NCBI GenBank assembly: GCA_903907925.1 | Contig: CAIVQB010000070.1 | Location: forward strand, 1-61,447 | From: an uncultured Verrucomicrobiota bacterium | Lineage (GTDB): Bacteria; Verrucomicrobiota; Verrucomicrobiia; Limisphaerales; UBA9464 | Direction of reading: 5' to 3' | Length of the DNA: 61,447 nucleotides | In this document: positions 26,360 to 35,549 of the stretch, in pieces | Layout of the letters: every line of letters starts with the position of its first letter | Numbering within the stretch: the first letter of the stretch is position 1 | The notes under the pieces: model-generated | The model's database searches: none | The model's input: only the letters and a program-made list of their open reading frames with translations | Told to the model about the DNA's origin: nothing | Made by a program: the position numbers and the translations under genes

Positions 26360-27448
26360 TCAATTCTGAGGCCGGAGCACCGCTTGCAACTGCCGATACG
26401 CCTCTTCCCGCAGGGCCGGCGGGAATTGATGGGGTGCGTCCGGATGCCGGACCACCACGTTGAATCCACCCATGACGCCGGCCTTCTGCACGCGGTTCCG
26501 TGCAGATTCAACCGCGCGATCCACGCTGTCCCAACGGAAATTGGAATCGCGCAGTGGTGCATTCACAAAGACGTGGCGCGGTGCAATCGCCGCGAGGACA
26601 TCGGAGAAATCAAATGGAAGCTGATCCAAACGCCCCTGCCATGCGGCGAGGCGTGGCATGTATCGGATCTGACACCAACCCTGCCCTGCGCGCCACAAAT
26701 CGGGATTGCCGCCCTTGTAGTCGACGAACGCATCGAACCCGCAGCTTGTCACCACCACGTGGATGCGTTCATCGGCAGCGGCCGTGAACAGCCCGTTGTG
26801 TCCGCCGAGCGAATGCCCGATGCAGCCGAATCCATTGGTCCGGACCGCCGGAATCGATGCCAGCAGATCCAGCCCGCGGATGTTATCCCAAACCGCCTTG
26901 CGCGAACCGCTGACATAACCGAGGGCTGTCAGATCCGGCGCGTAGTCGGCGAGCAAAGGATAGGCCGGCGCGAGAACGACGAAACCGCGCTGGACCAATT
27001 CCACGCCATATTCGTCGTCCGGCGACTGACCGAGTCCCACCACCACGCGACGGCCAGCGGCATGGGTTTGGTGCAACGCGAGAACTGCCGGGACCGCGCG
27101 GGAAACACTCGGGACGAGCGCCGCCTTCGGCAGGAGAAGAAAGGCAGGAACACGGGAACCCGGTTCACTTTGATAAGTGAGGTCGCGGCGAAGATAGGTG
27201 CCGCAATCGACTTCCTCCGTCACCCGGACATCGAGATCGCACCGGCGCGAAGCTGGTGGAACGGGCCCCATCACTTCGTCCATTGCCGCCAGAACCTTCT
27301 CGCGCAACCGCGGCGGTTCGGCGGCAAACAGGGAAAAGGTCAACGTGGCGATGACCCACACAAGGGCGGCCCGGACGGGGTGCCAGCGCCGATCGCCCGA
27401 GACGAGCGGACTCGGAGAAACGAGAACGTCGAGATCATCGCCAATCAT
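26360..27448 (-). CDS. Secreted alpha/beta hydrolase (dienelactone hydrolase / acetyl xylan esterase-like)
   Basis: This is a 362-aa protein. ATG 27448 gives an N-terminal hydrophobic segment that looks like a long signal peptide (VIATLTFSLFAAEPP, about residues 33-47). The hydrolase core has the nucleophile elbow CIGHSLGGH near residue 216, a downstream Asp (APLRDSNF) and a C-terminal His (RHPDAPHQFP) that would complete the Ser-Asp-His triad. Many verrucomicrobial homologs act on polysaccharide esters, but the substrate is not known. It is divergent from the MBL-fold gene. Confidence 0.85.
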   Translation of the reverse strand: MIGDDLDVLVSPSPLVSGDRRWHPVRAALVWVIATLTFSLFAAEPPRLREKVLAAMDEVMGPVPPASRRCDLDVRVTEEVDCGTYLRRDLTYQSEPGSRVPAFLLLPKAALVPSVSRAVPAVLALHQTHAAGRRVVVGLGQSPDDEYGVELVQRGFVVLAPAYPLLADYAPDLTALGYVSGSRKAVWDNIRGLDLLASIPAVRTNGFGCIGHSLGGHNGLFTAAADERIHVVVTSCGFDAFVDYKGGNPDLWRAGQGWCQIRYMPRLAAWQGRLDQLPFDFSDVLAAIAPRHVFVNAPLRDSNFRWDSVDRAVESARNRVQKAGVMGGFNVVVRHPDAPHQFPPALREEAYRQLQAVLRPQN

Positions 27449-27570
27449 GGGAACACGTTGACCGGCTGGCACACACCGACAAGAACCGTCCACCACGAAT
27501 CCGGGCTTCGAACTTCGATCCGCATCACTTCAACAGTCGCGCCCCCGGGCGGATCGTGGGAGGGTACCCC

Positions 27571-28938
27571 ATGCGCATTACTCATCTGAACCCCGACGCC
27601 GGCATCGGCGCCAGTTGCTGGCTCGCCTCGCTGCAGAGCCATCACATGCTGCTGGACGCCGGGACGCATCCCGGGCGCATCGGGCGCGAGAGTCTGCCGC
27701 TGCTGGAAAAAGTGAAGGACGTCGAGATCGACGCCATCGCCCTGACCCATTGCCATTTGGACCACGTGGGCGCGCTGCCGGTGGCTCTTCGACATTTTCC
27801 GCACGCGCCAGTGTTCATGACCGTCCCCAGTTATTTTATCGTGGAGCGGGTTCTTCACAACTCGGTCAACGTCATGGTGCGGCAGCGGGACGAATTGCGT
27901 ATTCGGGATTATCCCCTCTTCTCCCATGAGGAAGTCGACGACTACGCCGCGGTATTTCAGGGAATCCCCTACCGCAAGGAAACGCCCTGGGGCCGCAGTC
28001 ACGGGAAGGCCACCGGACCCACACTGGAATTCTTCGATGCCGGTCACACGCTGGGATCCGCCGGCGTGCTGGTTCGCAGTGGAAAATCGAGCCTGTTTTA
28101 TTCGGGGGACGTCTGTTTCCACGATCAAACCCTGCTGAAAGCGGCCCGTTTCGAGGAGGTGGTGGCCGACACCGTGATTCTCGAATCCACCCGCGGGTCG
28201 CAGGCCGTCCCGCCCGGATTCAGCCGCGAAAAGGAAGTCGAGCGGCTGGAGGAAACCCTGCAATCGATCCAGGAAAAGAATGGTCCGGTGCTCATTCCTT
28301 CGTTCGGATTGGGGCGGACGCAGGAGATTCTGGCCCTGCTGGCGTTGCTGATGCAGAAGGGACGAATCCGGCAGCAACCGGTCTATATTGGCGGTTTGGG
28401 GCGGGTTTTTACCGAAATCTTCGATCTGCAAGCCACCCGTACTCATCGGTCGCATCCGCGATTGCGCCTGACCGAAGCCCTGCAATTGGTTGTTTTGTCG
28501 GGCAAAGAAGTGGAATCGATCAGCCTCAACGGACCCAAGATCTTCGTGATGACTGCCGGGATGATGACCGAGAACACCGGGTCCCACACCCTGGCCACCC
28601 GGATGTTGAATCAACCCCGGGCAGGGATCTTTTTTGTCGGATATACCGATCCCGGGTCGCCGGCGGGACGCCTGCGGGCGGCGGAGCCCGGGTCGGAGTT
28701 CCTTTTTAGTGCCGGGACGGGGTTTCTCCGACGCCGTTGCCGGGTGGAAAGTTTTGACCTGACGGCCCATGCGCAGAGGGAGGACCTGGTCGATTGGGTG
28801 GGTCGGGTGAAGCCCAAAACAGTGATTCTGGGGCACGGAGACCCGGATGCCCGGGCCTGGCTGGCCGCAGAAATCACCACCCGAAACCCGCGGATCAAAG
28901 TTCATCAACCTGTTCAGGGAGAGGCAGTTGAGATTTAA
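27571..28938 (+). CDS. Beta-CASP metallo-beta-lactamase-fold RNase-like protein
   Basis: This is a 455-aa protein. ATG 27571 has a good Shine-Dalgarno (GGGAGGG) just upstream, so the longer GTG start at 27556 is unlikely. The MBL zinc site THCHLDHVGA is near residue 64, the second histidine motif is near residue 150 (DAGHTLGSAG), and SGDVCFHD follows near residue 175. The C-terminal half carries a beta-CASP/RMMBL-type region ending KTVILGHGDPDARAW. Such enzymes process or degrade RNA (RNase J/CPSF73-like), but the exact substrate is not resolved. It is a single gene on its strand. Confidence 0.9.
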   Translation: MRITHLNPDAGIGASCWLASLQSHHMLLDAGTHPGRIGRESLPLLEKVKDVEIDAIALTHCHLDHVGALPVALRHFPHAPVFMTVPSYFIVERVLHNSVNVMVRQRDELRIRDYPLFSHEEVDDYAAVFQGIPYRKETPWGRSHGKATGPTLEFFDAGHTLGSAGVLVRSGKSSLFYSGDVCFHDQTLLKAARFEEVVADTVILESTRGSQAVPPGFSREKEVERLEETLQSIQEKNGPVLIPSFGLGRTQEILALLALLMQKGRIRQQPVYIGGLGRVFTEIFDLQATRTHRSHPRLRLTEALQLVVLSGKEVESISLNGPKIFVMTAGMMTENTGSHTLATRMLNQPRAGIFFVGYTDPGSPAGRLRAAEPGSEFLFSAGTGFLRRRCRVESFDLTAHAQREDLVDWVGRVKPKTVILGHGDPDARAWLAAEITTRNPRIKVHQPVQGEAVEI

Positions 28939-28985
28939 CAAAAACTGTAAGGTTTCAGGGGACCTGAGCGCTCCAAAAAAAGGAG

Positions 28986-29015
28986 TTGTCAAGCCGAGTC
29001 GCAGGTTCCTACTGT
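28986..29015 (+). promoter_or_regulatory. Possible porin promoter
   Basis: TTGTCA (28986-28991) and TACTGT (29010-29015), 18 bp apart, lie about 105 nt before the porin ATG. This gene, unlike most others here, has a real leader and a strong Shine-Dalgarno (AGGAGG at 29109-29114). Confidence 0.4.
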
Positions 29016-29121
29016 CCACCGAGACGCGCCATTCGGGCGCCACGGGTGAACTGTTTTCGCCCGTGTGAATTCGCACACGACTAACAACACAACATTGAAA
29101 AGTGGTTCAGGAGGAACTGAC

Positions 29122-30255
29122 ATGATGAACAAGTGGACAATTGCATTGGCCGCCACCGGAGTGGTTAGCCTCGCCTCGGCAGTGCTCGCGGAAGAATCGC
29201 ACCCGGTTAACACCCTGCTGCCCGCAACGACTCTCAGTGGCTACGTCGACACGTCGGCCATCTGGAATTTGGGCACTGGCAACAACCAGGCCAATCGCTT
29301 CGTCAACACTGGCGCAAACCGCCAGGACGGCTTCAACGTCGACGTGGTGAAGATCGCCCTCGAGAAGCCCCTCGACGAGGGAACCTGGTCGGCTGGTTAC
29401 AAGACCGAACTCTGGTTTGGACCGGACGCCGGTGCCTTGCCGGGCAGCCTCAGCGGCGGCCTCGCTGTCAAACAGGCTTATGTCGCGCTCCGCGCCCCGG
29501 TGGGCAACGGCCTCGACATCAAGATGGGCCAGTTCGACCCGATCATCGGGTATGAAGTTGCCGACTCCAATGGCAACCCGAACTTCAGCCGCTCCTTCGG
29601 CTTCGCTCTCGAACCGTTGAGCCACACCGGTGTGCTCCTCGCCTATCAGTTCTCCGACATGATCGGTGCGACTGCCGGCGTTGCTGACACGGGATTTGGT
29701 GTCATCAATGCCCGGGCCAACGCGTTTGCCCCGGCTGGCCAGGGCGAATCCATCAAGACCTACATGGCCGGCCTCACGGTCAAGGCTCCTGAGAGCATGG
29801 GTTGGCTCGCTGGTTCCTCCCTGTATGCCGGCGTCGTTGACGGCGGCGTCGTGGGTGCCAAGGACTCGCTCAACCTGTACGTCGGCGCGTCGATCTCGAC
29901 CCCGATCAAGGCCCTGAGCCTCGGCGTTGCGTACGACTACCTCGCCAACGGCATTTTCGCCAAGTCCTATGGCAATGCGGTTGCGGTCTACGCCACCTAC
30001 TCGCTCAGCGAGAAGTTGAAGGCCACGGTTCGTGAAGAGTACGCCACCTCGAGCGGTGGTGCCTTCTTCGCCGCTGACAACGACAAGATCGTCGGCAGCA
30101 CGCTGACCCTCGACTACTCCCTCTGGGCGAACGTCGTCACCCGCGCGGAATTCCGCTGGGATCACGCTGCCAACAGCAGTGGCTCCACTCCGTTCGGGAT
30201 TGGCAACAAGCGCAACGACTACAGCCTCGCTCTGAACGTCATCTACAAGTTCTAA
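29122..30255 (+). CDS. Outer-membrane beta-barrel porin (OmpL-like, bbp2 family)
   Basis: This 377-aa outer-membrane protein has a signal peptide of about 23 aa (ending V-L-A). The mature part is made of alternating beta strands (for example LSGYVDTSAIWNLG, DIKMGQFDPIIGYEV, TVREEYATSSGG) and ends in the aromatic strand LNVIYKF, with a terminal Phe as in outer-membrane barrels. It fits the putative beta-barrel porin-2 family. The preceding Shine-Dalgarno (AGGAGG) and the very regular codon use suggest a highly expressed gene. A strong terminator follows. Confidence 0.88.
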   Translation: MMNKWTIALAATGVVSLASAVLAEESHPVNTLLPATTLSGYVDTSAIWNLGTGNNQANRFVNTGANRQDGFNVDVVKIALEKPLDEGTWSAGYKTELWFGPDAGALPGSLSGGLAVKQAYVALRAPVGNGLDIKMGQFDPIIGYEVADSNGNPNFSRSFGFALEPLSHTGVLLAYQFSDMIGATAGVADTGFGVINARANAFAPAGQGESIKTYMAGLTVKAPESMGWLAGSSLYAGVVDGGVVGAKDSLNLYVGASISTPIKALSLGVAYDYLANGIFAKSYGNAVAVYATYSLSEKLKATVREEYATSSGGAFFAADNDKIVGSTLTLDYSLWANVVTRAEFRWDHAANSSGSTPFGIGNKRNDYSLALNVIYKF

Positions 30256-30271
30256 GCGGCTCGTCCCCTTC

Positions 30272-30301
30272 AAAACCCTCCGGGCAACCGGAGGGTTTTT
30301 T
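30272..30301 (+). terminator. Porin gene intrinsic terminator
   Basis: An ACCCTCCGG / CCGGAGGGT stem with a short GCAA loop is followed by six T residues, ending 46 nt after the porin stop. It is a strong Rho-independent terminator. Confidence 0.93.
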
Positions 30302-30388
30302 GTTGCCCGGATGCCGTTCCACATCCGCGCGACGGCAGTGTCGTAGAGTGCCTGCGTCCATGGATCACGGGGTTCTTCAGACGCTCTC

Positions 30389-30404
30389 TTAACGTTTCTT
30401 TAAC
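30389..30404 (+). promoter_or_regulatory. Direct repeat TTAAC upstream of kdpA (possible response-regulator box)
   Basis: TTAAC occurs at 30389-30393 and again at 30400-30404, an exact 11-bp period. One helical turn between half-sites is typical of OmpR/PhoB-family operators. KdpE, encoded at the end of the operon, belongs to that family. The repeat is about 58 bp before kdpA. Confidence 0.45.
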
Positions 30405-30461
30405 CTCCCCCCGGCCTGTTTTAATTACCCCGCACCGGGCTCGTCGGAGATAGCTGGACGC

Positions 30462-32147
30462 ATGAGTGAACGCGACTGGCTACAACTGGTGATCTACTTC
30501 GGGAGCCTGACCCTGCTGACCCCGCTGCTCGGCGGCTGGATGCATCGGGTCTATTCGGACGGCTCCCATTGGCTCAAATCCATCCTGGGCCCCATCGAAC
30601 GGCTCCTCTACCGGCTCGGTGGATGCGATCCGACGGCACCGATGAACTGGCGCCAGTACGCCGGCGCGTTGCTGGCCTTCAACCTTCTCGGATTCCTCGT
30701 CCTCCTCGGGCTTCAACTCCTGCAACACCGCCTGCCGTTCAATCCCCAGGATCTTCCGGCCGTTCCACTGGAGCTCGCGGTCAACACCGCCATGAGTTTC
30801 ATGACCAACACCAACTGGCAGGCCTACTCCGGTGAGGCGGTCATGAGTTACCTGACCCAATTCGCCGGATTGACGGTGCAGAACTTCCTCTCGGCCGCCA
30901 CCGGAATGGCCGTCCTCCTCGCACTCGCCCGCGGTCTCGCCGCCCGCGAAGGAACCTCCCTCGGGAACTTCTGGGCCGATCTCGTCCGCTCGGTGCTCTA
31001 CATCCTTCTCCCGCTCTCGCTGATCTTCGCCGTCGTCCTGGTGTCACAGGGCGTGGTCCAAACCTTTTCGCCCTACGCCACCGTTGTTTCATTGGAGGGC
31101 TCGCCGCACTCCATTCCGCTCGGACCCGCGGCATCGCAGATTGCCATCAAACAGCTCGGAACCAACGGCGGCGGGTTCTTCGGCGCGAACTCCGCGCATC
31201 CGTTCGAGAACCCGAATCCGCTGACGAACTTCCTGGAGATGCTCGCCATCCTGCTGCTGCCGGCCGGACTGGTGAATCTCTACGGACGGATGGTCGGCTC
31301 ACGCCGCCACGGCTGGGCCTTGTACGGCGCAATGCTGGCCTTGTTGCTCATGACCCTGGCGATCGGCCTCGCGGGCGAATTCCAACCCAACCCAAGCTTC
31401 GGCGGACTCGCCAACCTCGAAGGCAAGGAAACCCGTTTCGGAATCGTGAACAGCGTCCTCTGGGCGGGTGCCACCACCGCCGCGTCGAATGGTTCGGTCA
31501 ACGCCATGCACGATAGTCTCTCGCCACTCGGTGGATTGATGTGCCTGGTCAATCTCGTTCTCGGCGAAGTCGTGTTTGGCGGCGTCGGCGCCGGCCTCTA
31601 CGGAATGTTGATGTACGTCATCATCACCGTCTTCATCGCCGGCCTCATGGTGGGGCGCACCCCGGAATACCTAGGCAAGAAGATCGGCAAAACCGAGATC
31701 ATCTGGGCGATGATCGCCACTCTGGTTCCCTTCGCCTTCCTGCTGGTGTTCTCGGCCATCGCCGCGGTCAGCGCCCCCGGGCTTGCGAGTCTCAACAACC
31801 AGGGACCCCACGGCCTGAGCGAAATCCTCTACGCCTTCGCCTCCATGGTTGGCAACAACGGCAGCGCCTTCGCCGGACTGAACGCGAACACCTCCTTCTA
31901 CAACAACCTGGGAACGATCGCCCTCTGTGTGGGCCGGTTCGCCGTCATTCTCCCCGCGCTTGCCATCGCCGGCGCGATGGCGCCGAAGAAGATTTCGCCG
32001 CCGTCCTCCGGCACGTTTCCCACCGACGGTCCGATGTTCCTCGTCCTCCTGGTGTTCGTGGTGCTGATCGTTTCGGGCCTGACCCATTTCCCGGCCCTCA
32101 CCCTCGGTCCCATCGTCGAACACTTCCTCCTTGGCCGCACGTTTTGA
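30462..32147 (+). CDS. kdpA: Potassium-transporting ATPase subunit KdpA
   Basis: This 561-aa integral membrane protein is the potassium channel-like subunit of the high-affinity Kdp pump. About ten membrane helices are visible, and the selectivity-filter region [18 protein letters not shown] is near residues 230-247. The other P-loops include the [14 protein letters not shown] and [12 protein letters not shown] blocks. The length fits the family. A kdpF is not visible upstream. The GGAG just before the ATG could serve as a ribosome site. Confidence 0.97.
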   Translation: MSERDWLQLVIYFGSLTLLTPLLGGWMHRVYSDGSHWLKSILGPIERLLYRLGGCDPTAPMNWRQYAGALLAFNLLGFLVLLGLQLLQHRLPFNPQDLPAVPLELAVNTAMSFMTNTNWQAYSGEAVMSYLTQFAGLTVQNFLSAATGMAVLLALARGLAAREGTSLGNFWADLVRSVLYILLPLSLIFAVVLVSQGVVQTFSPYATVVSLEGSPHSIPLGPAASQIAIKQLGTNGGGFFGANSAHPFENPNPLTNFLEMLAILLLPAGLVNLYGRMVGSRRHGWALYGAMLALLLMTLAIGLAGEFQPNPSFGGLANLEGKETRFGIVNSVLWAGATTAASNGSVNAMHDSLSPLGGLMCLVNLVLGEVVFGGVGAGLYGMLMYVIITVFIAGLMVGRTPEYLGKKIGKTEIIWAMIATLVPFAFLLVFSAIAAVSAPGLASLNNQGPHGLSEILYAFASMVGNNGSAFAGLNANTSFYNNLGTIALCVGRFAVILPALAIAGAMAPKKISPPSSGTFPTDGPMFLVLLVFVVLIVSGLTHFPALTLGPIVEHFLLGRTF

Positions 32148-32185
32148 TCCGGCGGTTCCCACGTTCAACTCCAACTGATTTTTCC

Positions 32186-34273
32186 ATGAACCCCAAGAGT
32201 TCCATCTTCGATCCCACCCTGATGCGGCCGGCCTGCATCGGCGCGCTGCGCAAACTCGATCCCCGGGCGCTCTGGGAAAACCCGGTGATGTTGATCACCG
32301 AAATCGGTGCCGCCGTCTGCACCGGCGTGGTCATCCACGATCTCACACTCCACGCGTTCTCCGGCTTCAACCTGCAGATCACGCTCTGGCTGTGGTTCAC
32401 GGTGTTGTTCGCCAACTTCGCCGAAGCCCTCGCTGAGGGACGCGGACGCGCGCAGGCCGACGCCCTCAGAAAAGCCCGCGCCCACACCGAGGCCCGGCGG
32501 CAGACCGCGAACGGTGAGGAACGGGTCGCCGCACCGCTCCTGCGCAAGGGCGACCGGGTCATTTGCGAGACTGGCGACATCATCCCCGCCGATGGCGACG
32601 TGGTGGAGGGCATCGCCAGCGTCGATGAATCCGCCATCACCGGGGAATCCGCACCGGTCATCCGCGAAAGCGGCGGCGACCGCAGCGCCGTCACTGGTGG
32701 TACCCGGGTCATCAGCGATCGCATCGTCATCCGGATCACCAGCGAGCCCGGGAAGACATTTCTCGACCGGATGATCGCCATGGTTGAAGGCGCCCGCCGT
32801 CAGAAGACGCCCAATGAAATCGCCCTGACCATCCTGTTGGTGGCGACCACGGCGATCTTCATTCTCGCGGTTTTCACCCTGCCGGGATTCGCCGCCTACA
32901 GCGAAAAGGCCGCCGGACAGCCGGGCTCGGCCCACCTCACGCTGCCCGTTCTCATCTCGCTCCTGGTCTGCCTGATTCCCACCACCATCGGCGGGTTGCT
33001 CAGTGCCATCGGCATCAGTGGCATCGACCGGCTCATCCGCCGCAACGTTCTCGCCACCTCGGGCCGGGCCGTCGAGGCGGCCGGGGACATCGATGTACTG
33101 CTGCTCGACAAGACGGGCACGATCACGCTGGGCAACCGCATGGCGTCCCGCTTCGTGGCCGCGCCAGGCATCAGTGAGGAGCAACTTGCCGAAGCCGCCC
33201 AGCTCGCCTCCCTCGCCGACGAAACCCCGGAAGGCCGCAGCATCGTGGTGCTGGCCAAACAGCAATTCGCCCTGCGCGGCCGCGATTTCGCACCGGAACA
33301 TGCGACCTTCGTGCCGTTCACCGCGCAGACGCGGATGAGCGGCGTCGACCTCGATCGCCCCGGCAGCCGGGCCCGGATCATTCGCAAGGGCGCTGCAGCC
33401 TCCATCGAGGCCTGGGTGGACCGCCTCGGTGGCACGTTTCCAAAGGCCGTCGCCGATGCCGTCGAAGCAGTGGCCAACTCGGGCGGAACACCGCTGGTGG
33501 TCGCCGAGGGTGCCACGGTTCTTGGTGTCATTGAGTTGAAGGACGTGGTCAAGGGCGGCATTCGCGAACGCTTTGCCCAATTGCGCCGCATGGGCATTCG
33601 CACCGTCATGGTCACCGGCGACAATCCCCTCACCGCGGCCGCGATCGCCGCTGAGGCGGGCGTGGATGATTTCATGGCCCAGGCGAAGCCCGAGGACAAA
33701 TTGAAGCGGATTCGCGACGAACAGGCCGCCGGACATCTTGTGGCGATGACCGGTGACGGCACCAACGACGCGCCGGCGCTCGCCCAGGCCGATGTCGGCG
33801 TCGCGATGAACACCGGCACCCAGGCGGCGCGCGAGGCCGGGAACATGGTCGATCTCGACAGCAACCCGACCAAGCTCATCGAGATCGTCGAGATCGGAAA
33901 GCAACTGCTGATGACCCGCGGCGCACTGACGACCTTCAGCATTGCCAATGATGTCGCGAAGTATTTCGCCATTCTTCCCGCCATGTTCCTGGGCCTCTAC
34001 GCCATGGCGGGCAGCAAGACGGGACCCCTCGCGGCAATGAACATCATGGGACTGGCCTCGCCCCAGAGTGCCATTCTCAGCGCGGTCATCTTCAATGCGC
34101 TGATCATCATCGCCCTCATCCCGCTGGCGCTACGCGGCGTCAACTACCGGGCGGTCGGTGCCAGCATCCTCCTGCGCAACAATCTCCTCATCTACGGACT
34201 GGGAGGCCTCATCGCCCCGTTCATCGGCATCAAGGCGATCGACGTCCTCGTCACCGTACTGCATCTCGCCTGA
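32186..34273 (+). CDS. kdpB: Potassium-transporting P-type ATPase subunit KdpB
   Basis: This 695-aa P-type ATPase is the energising subunit of the Kdp pump. The phosphorylation motif DKTGT has Asp308, the actuator motif TGES ([10 protein letters not shown]) is near residue 155, and the hinge [16 protein letters not shown] is near residues 526-541. Seven membrane helices are distributed as in the family. The start is ATG 32186; the longer frame to 31541 overlaps kdpA out of frame. A 38-bp gap separates it from kdpA. Confidence 0.97.
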   Translation: MNPKSSIFDPTLMRPACIGALRKLDPRALWENPVMLITEIGAAVCTGVVIHDLTLHAFSGFNLQITLWLWFTVLFANFAEALAEGRGRAQADALRKARAHTEARRQTANGEERVAAPLLRKGDRVICETGDIIPADGDVVEGIASVDESAITGESAPVIRESGGDRSAVTGGTRVISDRIVIRITSEPGKTFLDRMIAMVEGARRQKTPNEIALTILLVATTAIFILAVFTLPGFAAYSEKAAGQPGSAHLTLPVLISLLVCLIPTTIGGLLSAIGISGIDRLIRRNVLATSGRAVEAAGDIDVLLLDKTGTITLGNRMASRFVAAPGISEEQLAEAAQLASLADETPEGRSIVVLAKQQFALRGRDFAPEHATFVPFTAQTRMSGVDLDRPGSRARIIRKGAAASIEAWVDRLGGTFPKAVADAVEAVANSGGTPLVVAEGATVLGVIELKDVVKGGIRERFAQLRRMGIRTVMVTGDNPLTAAAIAAEAGVDDFMAQAKPEDKLKRIRDEQAAGHLVAMTGDGTNDAPALAQADVGVAMNTGTQAAREAGNMVDLDSNPTKLIEIVEIGKQLLMTRGALTTFSIANDVAKYFAILPAMFLGLYAMAGSKTGPLAAMNIMGLASPQSAILSAVIFNALIIIALIPLALRGVNYRAVGASILLRNNLLIYGLGGLIAPFIGIKAIDVLVTVLHLA

Positions 34274-34304
34274 ACTTATTTCCATCACCTCCAACCGAAT
34301 CTCC

Positions 34305-34496
34305 ATGAATCTCTACCACTCCACGCTTCAGGGCCTGCACCAGGCGAAAGAAGAAAGCCGCCGGCGGCGATTGGAGGAAACTGCGGCCGCAGCCTTTCGC
34401 CGTTCGACCGCCCCGATCCGCTCCTCGACCGCCCCGCGCGCCGCCCGGCACCTGCCGGGCCCGGCCTCGCCTCGAGTGCAATCCGCTCTCGCCTGA
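34305..34496 (+). CDS. Small basic ORF between kdpB and kdpC
   Basis: This 63-aa ORF is not recognised. It is hydrophilic and strongly basic, with an Arg-rich N-terminal helix (LHQAKEESRRRRLEET) and a Pro/Arg/Ser-rich tail (STAPRAARHLPGP). It begins 31 nt after the kdpB stop and ends 22 nt before kdpC. Its pyrimidine-rich leader just upstream of ATG matches the leaders of kdpB and kdpC. It is not KdpF, which is a hydrophobic single-helix peptide. It may be a lineage-specific Kdp accessory, or a spurious ORF in a high-GC operon gap. Confidence 0.5.
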   Translation: MNLYHSTLQGLHQAKEESRRRRLEETAAAAFRRSTAPIRSSTAPRAARHLPGPASPRVQSALA

Positions 34497-34518
34497 CCCA
34501 CCCTTTCTTTCCCTCGCC

Positions 34519-35118
34519 ATGAAAACGTTCCTCGTCTCAGCCCGTTTCCTGTTGGTCCTCACCCTCCTCACCGGCGGGCTGTATCCGCTTCTCGTCACCG
34601 GAATCGCACGGGTTTCCTTCCCGCATCAGGCGGAGGGAAGCCTGTTGAACCACGGGACGAACCTCGTGGGATCGGCCTTGTTTTCGCAACGCACCACGGG
34701 CCCGACCTATTTCTGGCCGCGACCGTCGGCCGGCGATGACGGCACCAACTACGTGACCGTGGCCTCCTCGGCCAGCAACAAGGGACCGACCGCCGGTGAC
34801 TGGACCACCAACGTCCTGCAACGCATCGACGATTTCCGGAAGGCGCACGCCCTCGCTCCTGGCATTCCGGTTCCCGCGGACATGGTTTTTGCCAGCGGCA
34901 GCGGACTCGATCCCCACATCTCACCCGCATCAGCACGCATCCAACTCCAGCGTGTCGCGACCGCCCGCAAACTGGACGCGCAACAACGTCAACGCCTCGA
35001 CGCCGAGGTGGAGGCGCGAATCGAACCGCCGACCCTTGGATTCCTCGGCGAACCGCGGATTAACGTCCTTCAACTCAATCTCGCGGTGGACGCGATCTTC
35101 AAGGCCGGGAGCCCGTGA
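34519..35118 (+). CDS. kdpC: Potassium-transporting ATPase subunit KdpC
   Basis: This 199-aa subunit stabilises the KdpB-KdpA complex. An N-terminal membrane helix (about 10-30, LLVLTLLTGGLYPLLVTG) is followed by the typical FPHQAEGSLL, GSALFSQ and ASGSGLDPHISPASARIQ motifs (about residues 126-143). The C-terminus VLQLNLAVDAIF is also typical. It is part of the kdp operon. Confidence 0.96.
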   Translation: MKTFLVSARFLLVLTLLTGGLYPLLVTGIARVSFPHQAEGSLLNHGTNLVGSALFSQRTTGPTYFWPRPSAGDDGTNYVTVASSASNKGPTAGDWTTNVLQRIDDFRKAHALAPGIPVPADMVFASGSGLDPHISPASARIQLQRVATARKLDAQQRQRLDAEVEARIEPPTLGFLGEPRINVLQLNLAVDAIFKAGSP

Positions 35119-35177
35119 TTCGCCCGGTCGGACACACTGATCCTCCCAATCGTCCAACATCCACCGGCTTGAGTCCC

Positions 35178-35540
35178 ATGGATTCGACCCCGCATCAGTG
35201 CCACCGAACAGAGTTCTACGACGCGCGGCGTGACACCCACCTGCTCCTGGAGGTGGACGGGGAACAGGTGGTGATTCGCGCCACCCGGGACAGCTATTCC
35301 GCGGCGCGGCGGGCTTGCTTTATTCGCGAACTCGTCGCCGAAGGCTTCCTGCCCGATGAATATCAATGGTCCAACACCGATTCTCCGTGGGCGGTCTACG
35401 GCGTGCGCTGGTGCATTGACCGCCGTTGGCTCGTTCTTCCGCGGGAGGTCGTCAAACGGACCTCGCGTTGGGCGCTGAGAATGTGGCTGGTCGGTACCCT
35501 CCTTTGGCTGGGAATGCTGGTTGGGTTGTTGTTTCATTGA
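35178..35540 (+). CDS. Hypothetical C-terminally membrane-anchored protein in the kdp operon
   Basis: This is a 120-aa protein that I do not recognise, encoded between kdpC and kdpD. The soluble N-terminal part has 'HLLLEVDGEQVVIRATRDSYSAARRACFIRELV'. One hydrophobic helix closes the protein (MWLVGTLLWLGMLVGLLF). A GTG at 35115, whose codon overlaps the kdpC stop (GTGA), would give a 141-aa version with a low-complexity extension; the start is therefore uncertain. Position and size suggest a Kdp accessory or regulatory membrane protein. Confidence 0.6.
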   Translation: MDSTPHQCHRTEFYDARRDTHLLLEVDGEQVVIRATRDSYSAARRACFIRELVAEGFLPDEYQWSNTDSPWAVYGVRWCIDRRWLVLPREVVKRTSRWALRMWLVGTLLWLGMLVGLLFH

Positions 35541-35549
35541 TCGAACGTC

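Noticed and set aside
27445-29076. A 543-codon frame antisense to the beta-CASP MBL gene
   Set aside because: It is a shadow. The MBL gene has a Shine-Dalgarno, a start and a full zinc motif.
32165-33904. A 579-codon frame antisense to kdpB
   Set aside because: It is a shadow of kdpB, which has all catalytic motifs.
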